Made by a program: the position numbers and the translations under genes | Shown: positions 1 to 14,900 of the stretch, piece by piece | How the letters are laid out: each line of letters starts with the position of its first letter | Position numbering within the stretch: position 1 is the first letter of the stretch | The notes under the pieces: generated by a model | The model's input: only the letters and a program-made list of their open reading frames with translations | Database searches by the model: none | Told to the model about the DNA's origin: nothing | Assembly (NCBI GenBank): GCA_010093485.1 | Contig: MU001501.1 | Coordinates: 327,052 to 391,051 of the forward strand | Source of the DNA: Karstenula rhodostoma CBS 690.94 | Lineage: Eukaryota; Ascomycota; Dothideomycetes; Pleosporales; Didymosphaeriaceae | Length of the DNA stretch: 64,000 bases | Direction of reading: 5' to 3'

Positions 1-1580
1 TTAAGAATATTATTTTAGTAGATAGTTAAAAAGGTATAGATATTCTACTTTACTATACTTTATTAAGATATATTATATCTAAGAGCTATTAGTTATAAGT
101 ATTTTATTTAGAAGATTAGAATAAATATACTACCTTTTATATATATATTAGGTTTATAAACTATTCTTATAATATAGGCTATATTCTAAAGGTTAACTCT
201 ACTATACTAATAGTAGATATTAGTAAAAGGAAACTTTATTATAGATATATACTACTATTAAGTAGATAGAAGAAAGTAATCTAAAGTAGACCTACTTTAT
301 AACTTAGAAAAACTATTCTAATAATTAGTATCTCTACTAAAATATTTTATATATATTAATTTTTTTTTCTACCTTACTATTAATTAATATTAGTATAGGT
401 AAGAAATTCTTATAGATACTATAATTATTAACTTAGAGTAAGTAAAGAGGTAATTATTAACCTTTATTTTTATTTTATTTTTAGAGTAATAGTTAGCGCC
501 TCCTATAGGCCTTAGTATAGTATAAGTAATTACTTTTATATTAATAATTCTATTTTTCTCTTATCCTATAATATCTAACTATATAATTATCTACTATATT
601 ATCTATCTATATTTATTCTAGTATTTACTCTAGAGTTATACCTCTATATATCTCCCCCTACTTTCTTTAGCCTTTTAGCCTACTAAGTATAACCCTATAA
701 GTAGGCTATACTTATAATAAAAGAAGGTTTTATAAGTTTTTATATCCTTTATATTTCCTTAATAGTAGTATATAGTATAGTATTTAAGCTAGCTTAATAC
801 CTTTCTCCTCTTATATATATACTATTAGTACTTATAGTATATTTAGAATAGTATTAATAAGAGAAATAATATATAGATACTTCTACTTTTACTTCTATAC
901 CTATATCTACCCTTATATCTACCCCTTCTCTCCTAGCCCTAATTATTACTAATAATAATAATAATAATAATTTTATACCTATATCTATAGGCTTTAATAG
1001 GGATATAGAGATAGGGGAGGCTAGAGGTAAAAAAAAAAGTAGAAATAGTAGTAGTATTTTCTAAAAGGGTATATTTATATTTTTATTTTTAGCTATTCTC
1101 TATAAGAGTATATAAGCTTTCTATTACCCTAATAGATTCTAATTTTACCTATAGATACTATAAGTTTATTAACTAAAAGTAACTAGACTTAAATAGGCTT
1201 AGTTAAAGAGCTAACCCTAGGTATAGATTTTAGAAGGTATAGTAGAAGTTATAGTTAATTAGTATTCCTATACTATATAGATTATAGAGACTAAGGTAGG
1301 TAGACTCCTTAAGAGGGATAATTACTATAATTAGTATATTTAGAATAATTCTAAATATTAGGTATACTTAGCTAGAACTTATAAGAATATAATTATAAGG
1401 ACTAGTTTTAAATATACTAGGTATTAGTATTTCTCTAACTAGGGGACTTATAATTATAAGGTATTAAAACTAGTAAAAAAGTTAAAAAAGCCTTAATAAT
1501 ATAGTTCTTATTAGCCCCCCTTATACTACTACTAATATAAAGGTATACTTAGATATCTTATAATATAGAAGTTTTACCTT

Positions 1581-1851
1581 ATTAGGTATAAAGTAGTATA
1601 GTATAAGTTCCTATTATATAAAATAGTAGTTATATCTATAACTACCTAGCTAGTTAAGTAAAAGCCTATAATATAGACCTATTTTATACTAGATTACTAT
1701 TCTCTTCTCTAGATATATTAATAAGGCTTATTTTAGGTTATTATTTAGATATTATATACTAGCTTTATCTTATTAGATATAGAGTAGTGTGGTATAAGTT
1801 CCTATTATATAAAGTAGTAGTTATATTTATAATTATCTAGCTAGTTAAGTT
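1581..1851. repeat. Direct duplication, ~191-bp spacing
   Basis: About 80 bases at 1581-1660 recur at 1772-1851 with a few differences, including an AGTAGTRTRGTATAAG block. The second copy keeps two TpG steps where the first has TpA, so the copies decayed to different extents. A shorter duplication follows at 1863-2000. Confidence 0.6.
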
Positions 1852-2051
1852 AATATATAATATACCTATCTAATAGCTTAAGTAACCTACTAGTATAATA
1901 ATATTTTTTTCTCTATAGTCCTTTAACTAGTAACTATTAGTATAAGGTATACCTATCTAATAGTATAAATAATCTACTAGTATAATAATATCTCTCTCTC
2001 CTTTTATTTTTCCTAGCTAATAATACTATTAGTAGCTATAATTACTACTTA

Positions 2052-2605
2052 TATACCTAGCTAGAAACTTTATTAATAGTTATATTATAATAAACTACCT
2101 TAGGATTAAGTACTTAGCTAGAAACTATATTAATAATAGCGTTACTACTAACTATCTTAGGTTTAAGTACCTAGTTAGAGATTATATTAATAATTATATC
2201 GCTACTAACTACCTTAGGTTTAAGTACCTAGCTAGAGACTATATTAATAATTATATTACTACTAACTATCTTAGGTTTAAGTACTAAACTAGAAACTTTT
2301 TCTAATAATCTTTTCCTAATAATCGCGTTATTACTAACTACCTTAGAACTAAGTACTTAGTTAGAAACTATATTAATAATCGCGTTACTACTAACTACCT
2401 TAGATTTAAGTATCTAGCTAGAGACTGTATTAATAATTATATTACTACTAACTACCTTAGGTTTAAGTATCTAGCTAAAGACTATATTAATAATTACGTT
2501 ATTACTAACTACCTTAGAACTAAATACTTAGCTAGAAACTATATTAACTATTATATTACTACTAACTACCTTTAGGTTAAATATCTAGCTAGAGACTTTA
2601 TTATT
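2052..2605. repeat. 57-bp tandem repeat, about 9 copies
   Basis: The block TAGCTAGARACTATATTAA recurs every 57 bases (CTAG-block starts near 2056, 2113, 2170, 2227 and so on). One interval is 72 bases, which is 57+15. All spacings are multiples of three, so the array could be a decayed amino-acid repeat of 19 residues. Some copies keep CGCG inside, so CpG was not fully removed. Confidence 0.8.
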
Positions 2606-2970
2606 AAAAACCTAGTTATCCTTTACTAAGGAGTATAAGTAGTAGACTAATTAAATTTAAAATAAAGTTAATTAATAAGTATTTAACTATTAGAAATACT
2701 AGTAGTCTAGAATATATACTAGGTCTAGTATATATAGAAGTATTAAAGTACTTAGTAAAATAAAACTATAGATTATATATAGGGCTTAACTAGGGGTTAT
2801 AAGAAATATAATAATACTCTATATTATATATTACCTAGAAAGTAAATAGGAGAAAGTTCTATAATATCTTTAGTAAATCTATACTATATAAATAATTATA
2901 TATATTCTATATATAGTATACTAGCTATTATAAATATATATTATAATATCTATTTAACTTAGTAGTTTAA

Positions 2971-3165
2971 GGTTCTATACTAATAATAAAAATTAGTATA
3001 GAGGTAAATTATAATATTTAATAGCTTATAAATATTACCTAATTAGGTAATTTAATATCTTATACTAATAATAAAAATTAGTATAGAGGTAGATTATAGT
3101 ATTTAATAGCTTATAAATATTATCTAATTAAGAAGTTTAATACCCTATATTAATAATAAAAAATT
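2971..3165. repeat. 85-bp tandem duplication, 2.3 copies
   Basis: TACTAATAATAAAAATTAGT at 2978 recurs at 3063, and a diverged start recurs at 3148, giving a constant 85-base period. The flanks also match, including TTTAATAGCTTATAAATATT. Confidence 0.75.
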
Positions 3166-3537
3166 ACTAAAGTATTACTATTTCTATATAACTTTACTAA
3201 GCTACTATCTCTCTCTAAATCTAGTACTATCCTTTTAAAACTATTAAGTCCTTTTTCTTTAAGACTTTACTCCTTTATTTAGTCTTAGGTATATTTTCTT
3301 TTATAATATTATTAGGTTAAAGCTATATATAGCTATCTACCTTATAGAGTTACTTACTATAAAGTATTTAAATTATACTATTTAGAATATACTATACTAT
3401 ATCTATATAGAATTAAAGGCTTATCTAGAGTTAACTCTTCTAGTATAACTACTAGTATTATTTATATTAGTATCTTTATTAAGTACTATATTACCTAATA
3501 TATTATTACTAATAATATTACTATCTATAGTTATAGA

Positions 3538-3603
3538 TATTAGAGTAGGTCCTTACTATATTAGAGTAGGTTCTTATTATATTAGAGTAGATTCTTATTA
3601 TAT
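3538..3603. repeat. 21-bp tandem repeat, 3 copies
   Basis: Three adjacent copies of TATTAGAGTAGGTYCTTAYTA differ only by C/T changes of the kind RIP leaves. Confidence 0.75.
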
Positions 3604-4732
3604 TAAAACTATTATATCTATTTTATATAAATATCCTCTTTTATATACTAGTATAGGTATAGTAGAGGATATAGTAGTAGTAATTAATCTAACTATATAA
3701 TATTTTTAACCCCTACTAGTATTAAATAAGTCTACTATAGTACCTATAAGGTATATCTTATAGTATTCTTTAAAATTATTTTCTAGAAACTTTAATATTA
3801 CCTTAAATATATAGTAAGCTAGGTAGATACTATTAGTAGCTTTATTTAATATATATATACTTAGTAGTTAATAGCTTAGTATATTAGTATAGCTAGTGCT
3901 ATCTCTAAATATATTTATATCCCTATTAACTATTACTTTTTTTTATAACTTTTATAACTTTAGGTACTAGTTATAAGTTTTCTAATACTATACCTTTAAG
4001 ACTATCTTAAAGAAGGGCTAGTATTCCTTAAAGAGGTTAAAAAGTTATATATAATTAGGGGGTAATTTCTTATATATCTATACCCTAACCTTATTACTAA
4101 TATTACTCTAGATTTTTTCTTCTTTCTATACTAGCTATTAAATATTATAGATAATAGACTTTATATAACTTTTATTAGATCTATAAAGGAGACTTATTAT
4201 ATAATTTAAAATTTCTTATATATAGTTTTAATATACCTAGAGCTATACCTATAGCCCTATAAATATAATAATAATATTTTATAGTTTATTATTCCTTAGA
4301 TACTAGATTAATTACCTATTAGTACTAAGTATTATAATATAGGTAGGTATAATAAAAAGCTAGTATATAAACTTTACTAATCCTATAGTTATACTATTAG
4401 CTCTAGAAGTTATACTATTAGCTTTAGAAGATATATTAACTCTAGAAGGTATATTAGTTTTAGAAACTATATACTTAGTTTTAAAAGCTATATTCTAGGT
4501 TAAGTATTAACTAGAAGCTATAACTAGTAGTAGTTAATAGATAGTAAAGTAAAATTTAATAGTAGTAAGTATTTTTATAAGTAGTATATTAATAATATAT
4601 ATTAGTAGTATATATTTATACTTAGGAGTCTATTAGGCTAGGTATCCTAGGTAACTAGCTCTATAGAGGAGTAGTATAATATAAATAGTAATTAGATATT
4701 TATAATTAAATTATAGGGTATATAGTAGTAGC

Positions 4733-5000
4733 GTATATATATAAATACTAAAGGGGTAATTATACTACTAGAGGGAAGTCTAGAAGACTCTAGAAATTAT
4801 CTATCTATAGGAGGATTATTTAGTTATAATAAGGATTCTTAAATAATAGGATAACCTTCTATAATAGTATATATATATAAATATATATTAATATTATAGA
4901 GGGGTAATTATACTAATAGGAGTAGAGTTTAGGAGACTCTAGGAATTATTTATATATAGAATAACTAATTAGTTATAATAAGGACTCTTAAGTAGTAAGT
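4733..5000. repeat. Direct duplication of ~130 bp
   Basis: Two neighbouring copies (about 4733-4866 and 4867-5000) share GGGGTAATTATACTA, a GACTCTAGRAATTAT block and TTAGTTATAATAAGGA. They could be long-terminal-repeat remains, but no boundaries are clear. Confidence 0.5.
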
Positions 5001-7174
5001 TAATATTCTATTCTTTTTTAACTATCTATATAATCTATATATATTAGTAGCTACTACTACTACTATTTAGCTCTATTAAAGTATAAGTCCTCTACTATTT
5101 ACTTATTTTATAGTACTTATTAACCTACTAAATAAATAATACCTATAGTTACTAAAATAAGGGTTACCTATTATACTAGTAAATCTATTAAATATAGTTC
5201 TTATACTAGAAAGCTATTATAGAAGTTATAAGAGGTATAGTAATTATAGGGGATATATCTAGTATAGCTAGTAACTATTACTACTCTTAAAAATCTCTAG
5301 AATAAGGACTTATATATTAGTAATAATAGTAGTAATAGTAATAATAATATATCTAGTAATTATAAACCTAAATATTCTTATCTAGAGGATAAGTAGTTAT
5401 ATTATATAATAGATAATATATATATAACTAAAGATAAAATAATAACTATAAAAGGCCCTAGATTAACTCCTCTACTACCTTCTAAGTAGTAGTAAATCCC
5501 CTAGTTACTAGTTTTAATACCTAAATTAGAGTATAATAACGAATCTCTTCTATACTATTACTAGTATATATACTTCTAGCTAGGTATTAATAGAGTATAA
5601 ATCCTCCTATCTAGTATATATAGGATAAATAGATATTTAGAGCTCCTCTATATAATTATACTATTAAAGTAGAAGGTAGAGTAGAAGGGTATATAACTTA
5701 GTAAACTATTCTAGACTATAGATATAATAGTAATAGTCTATATTAATAAAAAGTAGGAAAATAAATATATTAGTTAATTAATTACTAAAAAGAATATATA
5801 CTATTATCTAGTATACTTTAAAGGTATCTATAAATATAAGGAAAAGTATACTCTCCTAAAGAGGGACTTATATATTAACTTTAACCTTATTCTTATACTA
5901 GTATTTCTAGACCTATCTAATATATTTCTTATCTAGCCTATTCTTTTACTATAATAGTTAATAATAGTTAATATTATAGTAATAATAGGGCCTTAAATTA
6001 TTATTAATAAAGTATAGAAGTATAAGAATATAACTTATATAAATATTAATAGGGTCTACTAGATAGCTTATAAGTCTAGGGAGGATATATCTAGATATAT
6101 AGATTATTACTATTATATACTAGTTAATATTATAAGGTAATAGAATACTAGTATTACTATAGATAAGTTAATTATAAAGAAGTTATTAGATACTATAATC
6201 TCTACTTTATATAGCTATTATAAGAGGAACTAGCTATAGAAGGATAATAAGAGTAGTATAATTTTTAAAAAAATAAACTAGATAAATAGGACTATAATTT
6301 TAATAGTATATATACTTATAGCTCTATTAAATAAGTAGTTAGTAAATACTTTAGTAAAGAATACTATTTAGAATAGTTAGAATTAAAAAAGTAATAATAG
6401 TAATATAGACTTTTTATATAACTTCTATAAAAATCTAGCTCTCTAATTAGTAGTAAGTTTTTAGAAAAAAGAGTAATATTAATAGGAAGTATTATTAGGG
6501 TAATATTAATATAAATAAATTTATACCTTATATATATAATACTTACTCTTTAGCCTATATTATAATACTAAAAGTATACTAATATACCCTTATATAATAT
6601 TTATAATATAGAGGATACTTTAAACTAGCTTAGTATATATTATATTATATACTTTAATAATTACCTCTTATAGTAGTTATAATAGTATACTATATATAGT
6701 ATATAGTATATATTAATATAAAAAAACTTTTAATAAAACCTACTTATACTTTATATATTACCTTTTAGGGCTATTAATCTTATACCCCCTACCTATTATA
6801 GAAAAAAAATATATTTAGCTCTTTAGTATCTCCCCCCCTTATAATAATAATAATAATAAGTTTAACTTCTCTACCTTCTCTAGCTCTAAACTTTAGCTCT
6901 AGTATTCTATATTAAGGAATATCTCTAAGAAAACTAAGGAATTTAGAATAATATTATAATAGCTAGCGCCTAAAGTCTCTAAAATAGAGAAGCTCTCTTT
7001 ACCTATATATAAATCTCGCTACTCTAGTAAGATTAATATATTTAATAATCCTTTAGTAGAAGACTCTATACTTAGTAAGTATATAGATACTAGAAACTAA
7101 GGTAAAGATAGTAATAGGGCTACCTTATTTAATAAGAATCTTAGTATTAATAATACTAAGACTATCCCTATCCC

Positions 7175-7209
<35 letters not shown>
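7175..7209. repeat. (TAA)n microsatellite
   Basis: A run of about eleven TAA trinucleotides. Similar shorter runs occur at about 945-972 and 6840-6860. Confidence 0.8.
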
Positions 7210-8504
7210 TAGAGATAGAGAAGGAGGTAGAAGAAAAAAAAAAAAAAAATAAGGAAAAAATTCTATAGCCTTACTCTCTTATTAGAGTAAGAATATATAT
7301 AGGGATAGTATTATATAAGTATTAAGAGGTAGATATATATAGGCTAGTAGTTTCTTTTAGTAAAGATAATATTTATTATACTTCTATCTAGTACTATATA
7401 GAGCTAGAGTTTTATATATATTATACCTATATAGAGTTTATTATTAATAAGTAAGAAAAGGATATAGAGGATATAGAGGGTCTAATAGTATATAATTATT
7501 ATATAGAAAGTACTATTATAGATACTATTAGACCTTATAGGGTATATTATATAAATCTCTATATAGTAATATCTAAAAAAATAAAATTCTAGTATATAAG
7601 ATATTAACTAAGTAGTAATAAGTATAGTATTATAAACTAGTATAAATAGTAGGTACTAGTAATACTATCCTTATATAGAGTATAGGACCTATCTAGGTAT
7701 ACCCCTAGTAGTTATATAGGTAAAGGGGGGTATTCTAAGAATATACTAAAGGAAAAGATACTAGTAAAGAAATATAGTAAATATAAGGTATAGGAGGTAT
7801 ATATATAGTATTAGGCTATAAAAAAGTAGTATATAGAATAAATATATAATATATTTATTATTTTTATACTTAAGATCTTAACTTATAATATATAGTAAAT
7901 AAATAAAATACTATAATATAAATACTCTTTTTACCTAAAAGCTAGATATAATTCTATATATCTAAAAGATCTAAAAGGAACTATATAATATATTATTCCT
8001 ATATAGTTAGTATTATAGGAGAGGAAAGAGGGTATACTATAATTAGTATAATATACTAAGCTATTAGTATTATAGAATATTAAAATTTAGCTATAGAATA
8101 GATAGTATTCTAAGTATTATTATTAATAATATAAATAGTATTCTAAGTACTATTATTAATAGTATAGATAATATTCTAAATATTATTATTAATACTAAAA
8201 TACTAATATCTAGAAGTATAACTAATATATTTTAGTATAGTACTATTAATATTAACCTTATAATTAATATACTAAATCTAAATACCTACTATTAATAACT
8301 ACTATTTACTCTTTTTAGTAAGAGATTTCTCTAGAAAAAGATACCTATCTATATAAGTTTATATTATATATAGAAGTCTATTATAGTTACTTCCTCTTAT
8401 TATATATATACTACTATATTTATTATTTAAATACCTCTATAGTTATTACTTAAATACTATTCTATATACTACTTTCTTTTTATTACTTATATATATCTAT
8501 ACTC

Positions 8505-8705
8505 GCTAGTCTACTATTTAAATACCTCCTACTTATTAGCCTACTACTTAAATACCTCCTACTTACTAGCCTACTACTTAAATACCTTCTAATTACTAGC
8601 CTATTACTTAAATACCTTCTAATTACTAGCTTACTATTTAAATACCTCCTAATTACTAGCCTACTACTTAAATACCTTCTAATTACTAGCCTACTACTTA
8701 AATAT
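8505..8705. repeat. 30-bp tandem repeat, ~6.7 copies
   Basis: The unit TAGCCTACTACTTAAATACC plus about ten further bases recurs every 30 bases with few differences. The copies are more alike than in other arrays here, so the array is either younger or poor in target CpA. Confidence 0.85.
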
Positions 8706-9928
8706 CTATACTTAACTTCCTAATAAGACTAACCTATCTATATAGTAGTAAAATAATAAGATACCTCTAGATAAGTTCTATTTATTATAATTTATTCTAG
8801 TATATATTAATAGTAATTTTATTTTAGTAATAGTATTATTCTATATAAACTTATAATATAGTCTATATATCTAATTATATAGAAATATTAAATTAAATTA
8901 TAAATAACCTCTCTACTAATAAGCCCTTACTTATACTCTTTATTAATAGGAAGCTCTCCTATAAGTTATATTAAGTAGTACCTATATTACTATAATACTA
9001 ATCTAGGTATCCTAGTAATTAAAATATATTATACTATTTTTTAGCTATCTTATAAGCTTTCTATTATATTATAAGTTCTCTATCTAAGTCCTTATTATAT
9101 TAATATACTAGTAAATCTACTAATATATATTTAAGTATAACTCTAATAGGTAGTCCTTAATATATTATTCTCTCTACCTATTATTACTACTCTATATACT
9201 CTCTATTAACTATAGCTACCTTATAAGCTCTATACTAGTTATTACTATATTAAATATATTTTCTCTTAATACCTTATAAGCTCTTTACTACCTTACTACC
9301 TCTCTACTACTATAAAGCTTTTCTATAATTATTACTATATTAAATAAACTTTCTTCCTATATCTATAGAAGCTTCTAGGCTACTATTAAATACTCCCTCT
9401 ATACCTAATTAAGTAGGTAGCTAAGCCTAATTAGGTAATTTACTATTTACTACTATATTTCCTTCTTTTTATTATATAGGCTAGCTTAGTACTCTCTAGA
9501 CTATATATAAGGTAATACCTCTATTAATTTTATACTCTTTTTAGGTAACTACTTTTTAACTAACTACCTCTAATTAACTAGCTCTTTTCTTTTTAGCTAG
9601 CTAGCTCTATTCCCTCTAACTAACTACTTTATTATTTAAGTATTATAGACTTTCCTTTTACCTTTAATTTAGCCTTATCTACTTAGGAGTCTAGGGTTTA
9701 TATAATATTATTAGTAAACTAGTTTATATAAAGCTCTATAGTATTTCTAACTTTATTACCTCTTCCCTTTATACCTATTAACTATATAATACCTTATATA
9801 ATTTATAATTTATATATAGTACTACTTACTATCTAGCTTATAATCTAGTTATAGTAAAATATATACCTATCCTCTATTTAGCTTATAATTTAATTATAGT
9901 AAAACACGTACCTAGAATTTTAACTAAG

Positions 9929-9981
9929 GATTAAGATCTAGGATTAAGACCTAGGATTAAGACCTAGGATTAAGATCTAGA
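9929..9981. repeat. 13-bp tandem repeat, 4 copies
   Basis: Four adjacent copies of GGATTAAGAYCTA differ only at one C/T position. Confidence 0.8.
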
Positions 9982-9989
9982 ATTAGTAC

Positions 9990-10175
9990 TATTAATTAAT
10001 ATTATTAATATTATTAATATTATTAATACTATTAATACTATTAATACTATTAATACTATTAATACTATTAATACTATTAATACTATTAATACTATTAATA
10101 CTATTAATACTATTAATACTATTAATACTATTAATACTATTAATACTATTAATACTATTAATATTATTAATATTA
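9990..10175. repeat. 9-bp tandem repeat (TATTAATAC)n
   Basis: About twenty copies of a 9-base unit, almost perfect in the middle and drifting to TATTAATAT at both ends. It is followed at about 10176-10245 by roughly 2.5 copies of a 27-28-base unit containing TAGTTTCTATAGGCTTCTAA. Confidence 0.9.
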
Positions 10176-10840
10176 TTAAATATAGTTTCTATAGGCTTCT
10201 AATCTATCTATAGTTTCTATAGGCTTCTAATCTATCTATAGTTTCTTTAGATATTAGTCTTATCGATCTAGCTTACTAGTTATAGTACTAAGAGGTATCT
10301 ATAGGTAACTTAATACTAGTAGCTACTTTAGTAGTTAATAAAGTTTTATATAAAGCTTAACTAGCGATATTTAATCTTATAAGAATAATCTAAGTATTAG
10401 TAATATACTAGTTATTATTATTTATATATAGAGCTATTATTATTAAGAAATCTTTACTATAGTAGAAGGTTCTATATCCTTTAGAACCCCCTCTATTCTA
10501 TAGTTATAGGTATAAATAGTAGAGTAATTAGATTATAAAACTTCTATAGCCTACTTTTAAGTCTCTATATAAATAAGCTAAACTAGGCCCTCCCCTATAA
10601 GTATATAGGTTAATAAGAGGTTACTTAATACTACTTTAGTAAACTTAAGTTATATTTAGAGATTTATTATTTATTAGTAATACTAGTACTACTAGTTTAC
10701 TAAGAAGCTTAAATAAAAGCTCTTTATAATAGTTAACTATATAAGGTAGAGGATAGAGGTTATAGAAATAATAGGAAGTATAGAGGTTAATTTTTATTTT
10801 TTAGTATATAAAAGGCCTTTATTATTATTCTATTACTTTT

Positions 10841-11350
10841 AAGTCTATATTATATTATATAGTAGATTACTTATATATTCTATATTAATATTTCTTTACT
10901 TACTAATTATTAATATTAGTATAGGGCTATCCTATATATAGGAAACTAATTATATTAGTAAATACTTAGCTATATATATATAAAAGTACTTATATATATT
11001 AATATAATAATATAGTCTTAAAGTATAGAAATATATACTATTTACTATTATATTACTTACCTATATATATTAATTAGGCTTAGTAAAAGTAAAGATAATA
11101 TAAGTCTATATTATATTATATAGTAGATTACTTATATATTTTATATTAATATTTCTTTCCTTACTAATAATTAGTATTAGTATAGGGCTACCCTATATAT
11201 AGGAAACTAACTATAATAGTAAATACTTAGCTATATATATATAAAAGTACTCTTATATATTAATATAATAATATAGTCTCTAGATATAGATATATATACT
11301 ATTTACTATTACTTTACTTACCTATATAACTTAATTAGGCTTAGTATAAA
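10841..11350. repeat. 261-bp tandem duplication
   Basis: Starting at AAGTCTATATTATATTATAT, 10841-11101 is repeated at 11102-11350 over nearly its whole length. Adjacent direct copies of this size can arise from unequal exchange or from paired LTRs, but no coding interior separates these two. Confidence 0.8.
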
Positions 11351-11666
11351 TAAAATTAATATTTATAATTATATAACTCTACTACTCCTTCCTTATTTTC
11401 TCTTTTATAAACTCTATATTCTAGTACTTATAATTATTTATAGTAGTATATATTATTTTTTATACTAGTTTCCTCCTTTTACTTACTATAATAGATACCT
11501 ACTCTATCTACCTACTATAATCTTAAAAGGGGATACTTCTAAATCTAGAGATAGCTCTACTCTTATATAATAAATAGTATAATAACCTATAGTATAATAA
11601 CCCTCCCTAGCTATAAAAGAAATAGCCTACCTAAGTAGTATAAACTAAGGCTAAAAACTAGATACT

Positions 11667-11947
11667 AAATCTTATACTTATATAATTATTTTAAGCTCTA
11701 CTAACTACCTTAAAGGGCCTTATAAGGGGATATCCCTAAATCTAGTTTTAGTTTATAATTATATAATTATATTATAGCTAATAATACCTTATTATATAGA
11801 TAATAGACCTCTATAATAGATAATAAACCTTATACTTATATACTTATTCTAAACTCTACTAGCTATCCTAGAAGGCCTTATAAGGGGATATCTCTAAATC
11901 TAGTTTTAGTCTATAATTATATAATTATATTATAGCTAATAAGTCCT
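11667..11947. repeat. Direct duplication of ~123 bp, 158-bp spacing
   Basis: 11667-11789 and 11825-11947 share AAATCTAGTTTTAGT, TATAATTATATAATTATATT and GGGGATATC blocks in the same order. Confidence 0.7.
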
Positions 11948-14900
11948 TTATATCCTAGGTAAGGACTTATCTAGAGTATAGTTAGATTATACTATATATA
12001 TATATAAGAGAGGTATTAGCTTATAGACTTTACTACTTATCTTTAGATATAAATAATTTTCTTAGTTTTATACTAGAAGGTACTTATATCTAGGAATTTA
12101 CTAATAGTTCTATTCTAATATACCTACTATAGACTATTACTTATTTAGATATAAACTAACTCTAGAGGTAATATTAACTCTAGTTTCTTTAGTAGCTCTC
12201 TAAATATAGCTACTAGTTTATTTAATTACTATAATAATTATAAAAATCTAGACTTATAATTTACTATATAATATTATATATAGGGTCTTTTAAATATATC
12301 TAGATAGTTTATACTTTAGTTAACTTAGGCACTACTATCTTTTAGTAATAGATTAAGTTATTTAGTATATACTACTATAGTTTTAAGCTTTTAAAGCCTA
12401 TAGTAAATATCTAGTAATTTAGCTTACTTATAGGATTTTTCCTTTATCTTCCTTTTAGTATTTATTAGTAAGTATTAGTTATTAGAAGGACTAGTTCTAG
12501 TATCTTTAGATATCTATAGTTATAGTATATATTACTATATTAATCTAGGGCTTATCTATTAAAGTATCTAATATATTTAGGTATCTAAGGGGTATATACT
12601 ATATTATATTTAATTACTACCTTACTCTTTATAGATAGACTATATCTCGCTTAACTACTAGTATTTTATTATTTAATTAGGAAAGAGATAAATATATTAT
12701 ATATTCTTATTCTATTATTAGTTCTATATTAATAGTTACTATTAGTATATAAGTTTATAGTAAAGAAAAATAGATAGTATATATAATTTATATACTATAT
12801 AAGTTAATAAGGAGTTAGATTAGATATATATAAGCTTTTAGGGTTCTAGAATATTTAGTAGTATAACTACTTATATTATATAAATTATTATCTAATATAG
12901 TATATTTAGTATATATATATACCCTATCTTTATAGGCCTGCTTTACTTCCTATATATACCTATAGTAGTGGCCTAATACTAATACTAATATAGATAAATA
13001 ACCTCTCTATATTATAGCTTACTCCTACTTATTAATATTAATACTATTATAAATTAGTATAGTAGCTATACTTTACCTTATAGGACTATACTAAATAGTA
13101 CTAGTAATAAACTAGATAAGAGATAGAAACTACTAATATAAATATTCTCTTAAATATAGTAGAAGGTATAGTATTAGCTAGTAAATAAAGAAAAGGTATT
13201 TTAAGCTTTACTACTATAAGAATATTCTTTTTAATAACCTAGAAAAAGCTATATATAAAAATTTTATATTAGCTATAAGAGCTAATAGACTTATAGGAAA
13301 GTAATTTAAAAAGAGTAATAATAAGGAGGATAACTAGAATAGGTATATTAATTTACTAGTCTATAATAAGTTTCTAGAAAATAAGTAAATATACTAGGAC
13401 CTAATAAATAGATTAGATATAAGCTAGTATAATAGGTATAATAAGCTATTTACTATATAGTTTAATAAAAATAAGTAATTATAATACTATAGCTAGTATA
13501 TAAAGGAACTAAAGTCTAGTAGCTAATTATATCTTCCTACTTAATATAGAGGTATACTAAGTCTTTATAAATTATTTCTATCTATAATAGAGGGTATTAT
13601 ATAAAGTAATCTAGGAATAATATAATATAAATATTAAAAAGTTAATAGAGACTATTTTTAGAAATTAAGTACTTATTAATACTATAAAGGTAACCTACTT
13701 TAATTACTACCCCTAGGGCTATATAGTATATATAGGATAATATTATAATAATAGGGTATATAGCTTCTATAATTAGTTTTACTATTCTAAAGAGGTAGAG
13801 TAGTAGTATAGACTATTTTAACTTATTACCTAGTTTTCTTATATACCTATAGTAGACTATCTTAGAAACTAGTTTAGTAGTCTATAGTAAGTACTAGAGC
13901 TCTAATATTATAAGGGTAGAGAGTTTTCTAATCTAAATAGATATATATATACTAATATTTATAATAAAGAGCTTTTTAATTACTAATATAAGAAGGGCTT
14001 ATTTTATAATTACTACTATTTAGTTCTATATTTAACTATTAATAGTATTAGCTTAATATCTATAATAAAAAAGTATATAATAGTTATACTAGTAGTTCTT
14101 AATATATATAATCTTAAATTAATAATATATAAGAAGCTAGATAATATACTAGTTATAATAATTATACTAGAAAGTATTTAATATAAGACTATAAATATAT
14201 TTCTTAAGCTACTTATTAATAAAATAAAACTCCTATATATAGGTATAGAGGATATACTAAATACTTATACTAGTTAAATATTTATTTTAAAAATTAATAT
14301 TACCTTAGTTATAGGTAATAGACCTACTATTACCTAGATTATAGAGATAAAATAACTAGGTAACTCTAAATAATTTTATTAATTATATATAATAGAAGGT
14401 ATTTATATATAAGTTAGAACTAAATAGAAGTACTACTACTTTCCCTATACTAATAGATATAATATACTAATTAATAGTATAGGTTATATAGAAACTAAAA
14501 GAACTTTTATATAAGTAATAATTATAGGCTAATATAATAAGCTTATAATCTTATATAATAATAGTCTATCTTATTAGTTATATTTACTTAACCTAGTAAT
14601 AATATCCTTTCTATATAGCTTTCTAATTAATACTATATACTATATATATATAAATATTCTAAAACTACTCTATAATATCTAGATTAAAGAGAAATTTAGT
14701 ATAAGGGACTATCTATAGAAACTAAATAGAGCTATAATAAATTAAATAGTAAATATAATAAAATACTTTAAGAGGGATATTTTTATTATAGTTAATACTA
14801 TACTAAATAGTATACTATACTAGAAGATATAAAAGTTAGTAGAATAATAAAACTAGATTCTAATATATAGCCCTATAATACTAAAGGATAAATTACTAGA

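Noticed and set aside
9990..10175. Regular repeats as a CRISPR-like array
   Set aside because: The 9-base units are contiguous with no spacers, and the genome is eukaryotic.
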